From assembly GCA_037189665.1 (NCBI GenBank), contig JBBCIV010000196.1:1-9992 (forward strand): DNA of 9,992 nucleotides, in the 5' to 3' direction. Positions 7,478 to 9,992 of the stretch are shown one piece after another. Position 1 is the stretch's first letter, and each line of letters opens with the position of its first letter. The notes beneath the pieces are model-generated. The model was not told the DNA's origin, did not search any database, and saw only the letters and a program-made list of their open reading frames with translations. Position numbers and translations under genes: made by a program. This stretch comes from BPJO01 sp037189665 (GTDB taxonomy: Bacteria > Planctomycetota > Phycisphaerae > Tepidisphaerales > Tepidisphaeraceae).

Positions 7478-8656
7478 TTGACGGTCATCTCAGGTGAATC
7501 TCCTATTGTAGTCGACGCACCATCGCCGCCCGCGTTGGCGGAAACGCACGATGCCCCGTCAGCACCCGTATCGCAGGCGCCGGCCAAAGTTCAGCCGTAC
7601 CGATGGATCGTCGGGCCCGTTTTCGACTGGCTTTTCGTCTGCGGCGGCGGCGTGTTGCTGCTGGTGGTGTTCAACATCGCGTTCCTTGGCTGGACGGTGC
7701 CCATCACCACGAACGACACCGCGTCGCTGGTGTTGTTGACGTGCCTGTTCCTCAGCCAGCACCTCTTCGCCGACTCGCACAACACTGCGACCTACCTGCG
7801 GCTATGGGGCAGCTCGATCGATCGCGAACGATTTGAGTTTCATCGAACCTGGCTCGTCTACATCACGCTCGCGCTGTTCGCGGCCGGGCTGATCTGGCCG
7901 GTGGTCGTCAGTTACCTGGTGTTCGCGTACCTGCTGACGGTGTTCTGGCACTACGCGGCGCAGGCGTTCGGGATGGCGTTGATCTACTGCTACAAGCGCG
8001 GCTACCGCCTGAGCGTGATCGAAAAGCGGATCTTCAAGGGCTTCATCCTGTGCATGAGCGGGATGGTCATCCTGCGCATGCTGTCGCTGGCGGAATACCG
8101 GCCGATCAACTTTTTCGGCGTGCCGATCCCCGGCTGGCCGGTGCTGCCGGAATTCCTCTATCACCTGTCGATGGCGATCACGGCAGTGCTGATGGTCGGG
8201 TTCGTCGGCGTTATCGTGCGCAAGCTGGTGATCGAGGGAAAGATGATGCCGCTGCCCTCGATCGCGATCGTGGCGACGGTGGCGCTGCTGGGGCTGTCGA
8301 GCGCCAGCGCCAACTCGATGCTCTGGTTCTACGTGCCCGGCTTCTTCCACGGCAGCCAGTACATCGCGGTGAGCCTGGCCTACCGGCTGAAGGAAGAAGG
8401 CCTCGGCGAGAACGTCTCCAACCGCCAGATCGCCAAGGTGGTGACCGGGCCGCGCGGGCGGAAGTACCTCGGGCTGGTGATCGTGCTCGGCGGGTTCTTT
8501 TACATCGTGATTCCATATTTCTTCGGGCAGCTTGGGTTCAGCTACGCCATCGTCGCGGGACTGACGCTGGCGTGCATCAACTTTCACCACTTCATCACGG
8601 ATGCCGCCATCTGGCGGATGCGCGATCAGCGTTGCAGGGAAATCCTGATCGCTTGA
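7478..8656 (+). CDS. Polytopic membrane protein of unknown function with conserved-looking His motifs
   Basis: I do not recognise this 392-residue protein as a named family. A Pro/Ala-rich, presumably cytoplasmic N-terminus (1-40) precedes about eight hydrophobic segments (roughly 44-72, 83-98, 124-140, 142-170, 186-202, 228-248, 258-278, 330-365). Polar motifs lie in or next to helices: SQHLFADSHN (93-102, His95 and His101), FWHYAAQ (156-162, His158), FFHGSQY (289-295, His291) and NFHHFITDAAIWR (368-380, His370, His371, Asp375). Such a His/Asp constellation suggests a metal- or heme-binding integral membrane enzyme or an ion/electron handling role; this is inference only. The start is TTG at 7478: an in-frame stop lies at 7463-7465 and no ATG or GTG occurs before the first membrane segment, although CTG at 7469 or a later TTG is possible. 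The gene may be co-transcribed with the prepilin-like gene 34 bases downstream. Confidence 0.75.
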   Translation: MTVISGESPIVVDAPSPPALAETHDAPSAPVSQAPAKVQPYRWIVGPVFDWLFVCGGGVLLLVVFNIAFLGWTVPITTNDTASLVLLTCLFLSQHLFADSHNTATYLRLWGSSIDRERFEFHRTWLVYITLALFAAGLIWPVVVSYLVFAYLLTVFWHYAAQAFGMALIYCYKRGYRLSVIEKRIFKGFILCMSGMVILRMLSLAEYRPINFFGVPIPGWPVLPEFLYHLSMAITAVLMVGFVGVIVRKLVIEGKMMPLPSIAIVATVALLGLSSASANSMLWFYVPGFFHGSQYIAVSLAYRLKEEGLGENVSNRQIAKVVTGPRGRKYLGLVIVLGGFFYIVIPYFFGQLGFSYAIVAGLTLACINFHHFITDAAIWRMRDQRCREILIA

Positions 8657-8690
8657 CGGAACGGGGCTTGCGTTTGCCCGGGAAGGCAAC

Positions 8691-9992
8691 ATGAAACGGT
8701 TGGGACGGAAGGGACAGGCGAGGTCCGCCTTTACGTTGGTGGAACTGCTGATCGTGATCGGCATCATCGGGTTGCTGATCGCCATCATTCTGCCGGCGAT
8801 CGGCGCGGCGCGGGAGTACGCGCGGCGAACCAAGTGCCTCAGCAATATGCGGCAGGTGGGCTTGGGCCTGCAACTGTACCTGACGGAAAACAACCAGTTC
8901 TTCCCGCCCACGCAACACGCGCCGGCCACGCCGGGCGTCGGCTATGGGGGCGTGGTGAACTTCGCCGAGCCAACGGTGTATCGGCAGTATCCGAACTTTC
9001 TCGGCTCGCTGACGCCGATGTCGATCAACACGATGGCGTTCAACTGCCCCACCGCCACCGAATCCGCGGCCACGGGCTTTGAGCCGACGGCGTCCAGCGA
9101 TGCCAGCTACGCCGGCAACGCCGCGATCCTCGGCCGGCGCATCACCGCGATCCAGCGGCCGGGGGAGACCATCTATCTGCAGGAACTTCGCGAGCGGTTC
9201 AACACCGCGTTCTACCGGCCGCAGGAGGTGAACGTCGGCACGCTTCAGCAGCCGCAGTGGAAGTACATCTTCTGGCACGGGATGACGACGAACAACGTCA
9301 GCGCCCTCTCGTCGCGTCACAAGAACGGCGGCAACGTGCTGTTCGTCGATGGGCACGTGGAATACCGCCGGGGCACGGACCTGACGGCATCCATGTTCGG
9401 CCTGACCGCCGGCGGCGGCACCGCGCCGAGCGGATTCACTGCCGGCATGGCAACCGACACGCAGGCGAACGCGCTGGACAAGTTCTACAACCACGAGCAC
9501 CCGCGCCGCGGCCCGAACTTCGTGACCGCCCCGCCCTATGACAACACCCCCATCGGCGATGGCGGCGGATCGGCCGGCCCAGCGGGTCCGAGCGGACCGA
9601 GCGGACCAGCAGGACCGGGTGGGCCAAGTGGTCCCGCGGGTCCAGGCGGACCAAGTGGACCGGCGGGTCCCGGTGGACCGAGCGGGCCGGCGGGACCAGG
9701 CGGACCCAGTGGGCCGGCAGGGCCAGGCGGACCGAGTGGGCCGGCGGGTCCCGGTGGACCGAGCGGGCCGGCAGGGCCAGGCGGACCGAGTGGACCGGCG
9801 GGTCCCGGTGGGCCAAGCGGACCGGCAGGGCCAGGCGGACCGAGTGGGCCGGCAGGACCCGGTGGACCAAGCGGACCGGCAGGACCCGGGGGACCACGCG
9901 GACCGGCAGGGCCATGTGGGCCGGCGGGTCCCGGTGGGCCAAGCGGACCGGCAGGGCCGGGTGGACCGAGTGGGCCGGCGGGTCCCGGTGGG
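8691..9992 (+). CDS. Prepilin-like H-X9-DG protein with collagen-like Gly-Pro-X tail (3' end beyond window)
   Basis: 434 codons are open to the right edge. The N-terminus is a type IV prepilin/pseudopilin leader: a basic stretch (MKRLGRKGQARSA), then FTLVELLIVIGIIGLLIAIILP. Cleavage is expected between Ala13 and Phe14; the conserved Glu is at +5 (Glu18), and Ala rather than the usual Gly is at -1. The soluble region has a Cys-containing helix extension (KCLSNMRQVGLGLQLYL, 48-64). It ends in RHKNGGNVLFVDGH, where His210, nine residues and Asp220-Gly221 make the H-X9-DG motif of planctomycete pseudopilin-like proteins. After a flexible stretch (222-295) come 46 consecutive Gly-Pro-X triplets (296-433), X being Ser, Ala or Gly in turn. 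GGAAGG (8681-8686) is four bases before the ATG. Planctomycete genomes carry many such pseudopilin-like proteins of unclear role, probably surface or secretion related. A collagen tail would be expected to trimerise and project from the cell. Confidence 0.9.
   Translation, partial: MKRLGRKGQARSAFTLVELLIVIGIIGLLIAIILPAIGAAREYARRTKCLSNMRQVGLGLQLYLTENNQFFPPTQHAPATPGVGYGGVVNFAEPTVYRQYPNFLGSLTPMSINTMAFNCPTATESAATGFEPTASSDASYAGNAAILGRRITAIQRPGETIYLQELRERFNTAFYRPQEVNVGTLQQPQWKYIFWHGMTTNNVSALSSRHKNGGNVLFVDGHVEYRRGTDLTASMFGLTAGGGTAPSGFTAGMATDTQANALDKFYNHEHPRRGPNFVTAPPYDNTPIGDGGGSAGPAGPSGPSGPAGPGGPSGPAGPGGPSGPAGPGGPSGPAGPGGPSGPAGPGGPSGPAGPGGPSGPAGPGGPSGPAGPGGPSGPAGPGGPSGPAGPGGPSGPAGPGGPRGPAGPCGPAGPGGPSGPAGPGGPSGPAGPGG
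9576..9992 (+). repeat. 27-bp tandem coding repeat encoding GPSGPAGPG, continuing past the window
   Basis: From 9576 to the edge the reading frame is 46 Gly-Pro-X triplets plus one Gly codon. The basic unit is 27 bp / 9 residues (GPS-GPA-GPG), and a 54-bp super-unit is visible in codon choice. Breaks are an extra GPS at the left end (9585-9602), and GPR (9891-9899) and GPC (9909-9917), the latter followed by a unit lacking its GPS. The array is within the prepilin-like gene and is translated, not an intergenic satellite. Repeat number is likely variable between strains and prone to assembly error. Confidence 0.95.

Noticed and set aside
9436..9942. Minus-strand frame of 168 codons with HRDPPAHSVRLALP-like repeats
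   Set aside because: It is the complement of the collagen-coding repeats. The plus-strand frame continues from a good start, leader and H-X9-DG domain, so the repeat is read on the plus strand.
9576..9992. CRISPR-like periodicity
   Set aside because: Units are contiguous 27-bp coding repeats with no unique spacers, fully in frame with the upstream protein.

Overview
The window looks like a GC-rich chromosomal segment from a planctomycete, most likely of the Phycisphaerae type. This rests on three traits: an exported esterase with a C-terminal PEP-CTERM sorting signal, a prepilin-like protein with the H-X9-DG motif typical of planctomycete pseudopilin-like families, and a long RpoD with an acidic, Lys/Pro/Ala-rich N-terminal linker. 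The lineage is inferred from family knowledge. No rRNA, tRNA, CRISPR array, transposase or phage gene was seen.

Layout. Two genes lie on the minus strand at the left. A secreted PEP-CTERM alpha/beta-hydrolase (67-1464) lies downstream of a WecA/TagO-type polyprenyl-phosphate sugar-1-phosphate transferase (1714-3039). A 306-base divergent region (3040-3345) carries a plausible promoter in each direction. To its right on the plus strand are DNA primase dnaG (3346-5205) and the primary sigma factor rpoD (5455-7323), the conserved core of the bacterial macromolecular-synthesis cluster, here without rpsU and with a 249-base spacer. A textbook intrinsic terminator (7351-7389) closes rpoD.

Past the terminator is an accessory pair. 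First is an unrecognised polytopic membrane protein with several intramembrane His motifs, starting at a TTG (7478-8656). Thirty-four bases later comes a prepilin-like gene (8691 to the window edge) that is open at its 3' end. After the prepilin leader and the H-X9-DG motif, this protein runs into at least 46 uninterrupted collagen-like Gly-Pro-X triplets with a 9-residue period.

How the genes relate. dnaG and rpoD are housekeeping replication and transcription genes. The transferase starts lipid-linked envelope glycan synthesis, and the esterase is an envelope-targeted enzyme. The membrane protein and the collagen-tailed pseudopilin may share a transcript and act at the cell surface. The collagen-tailed pseudopilin is the most unusual element here. 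It is best followed up by reading past the right edge to its natural C-terminus.
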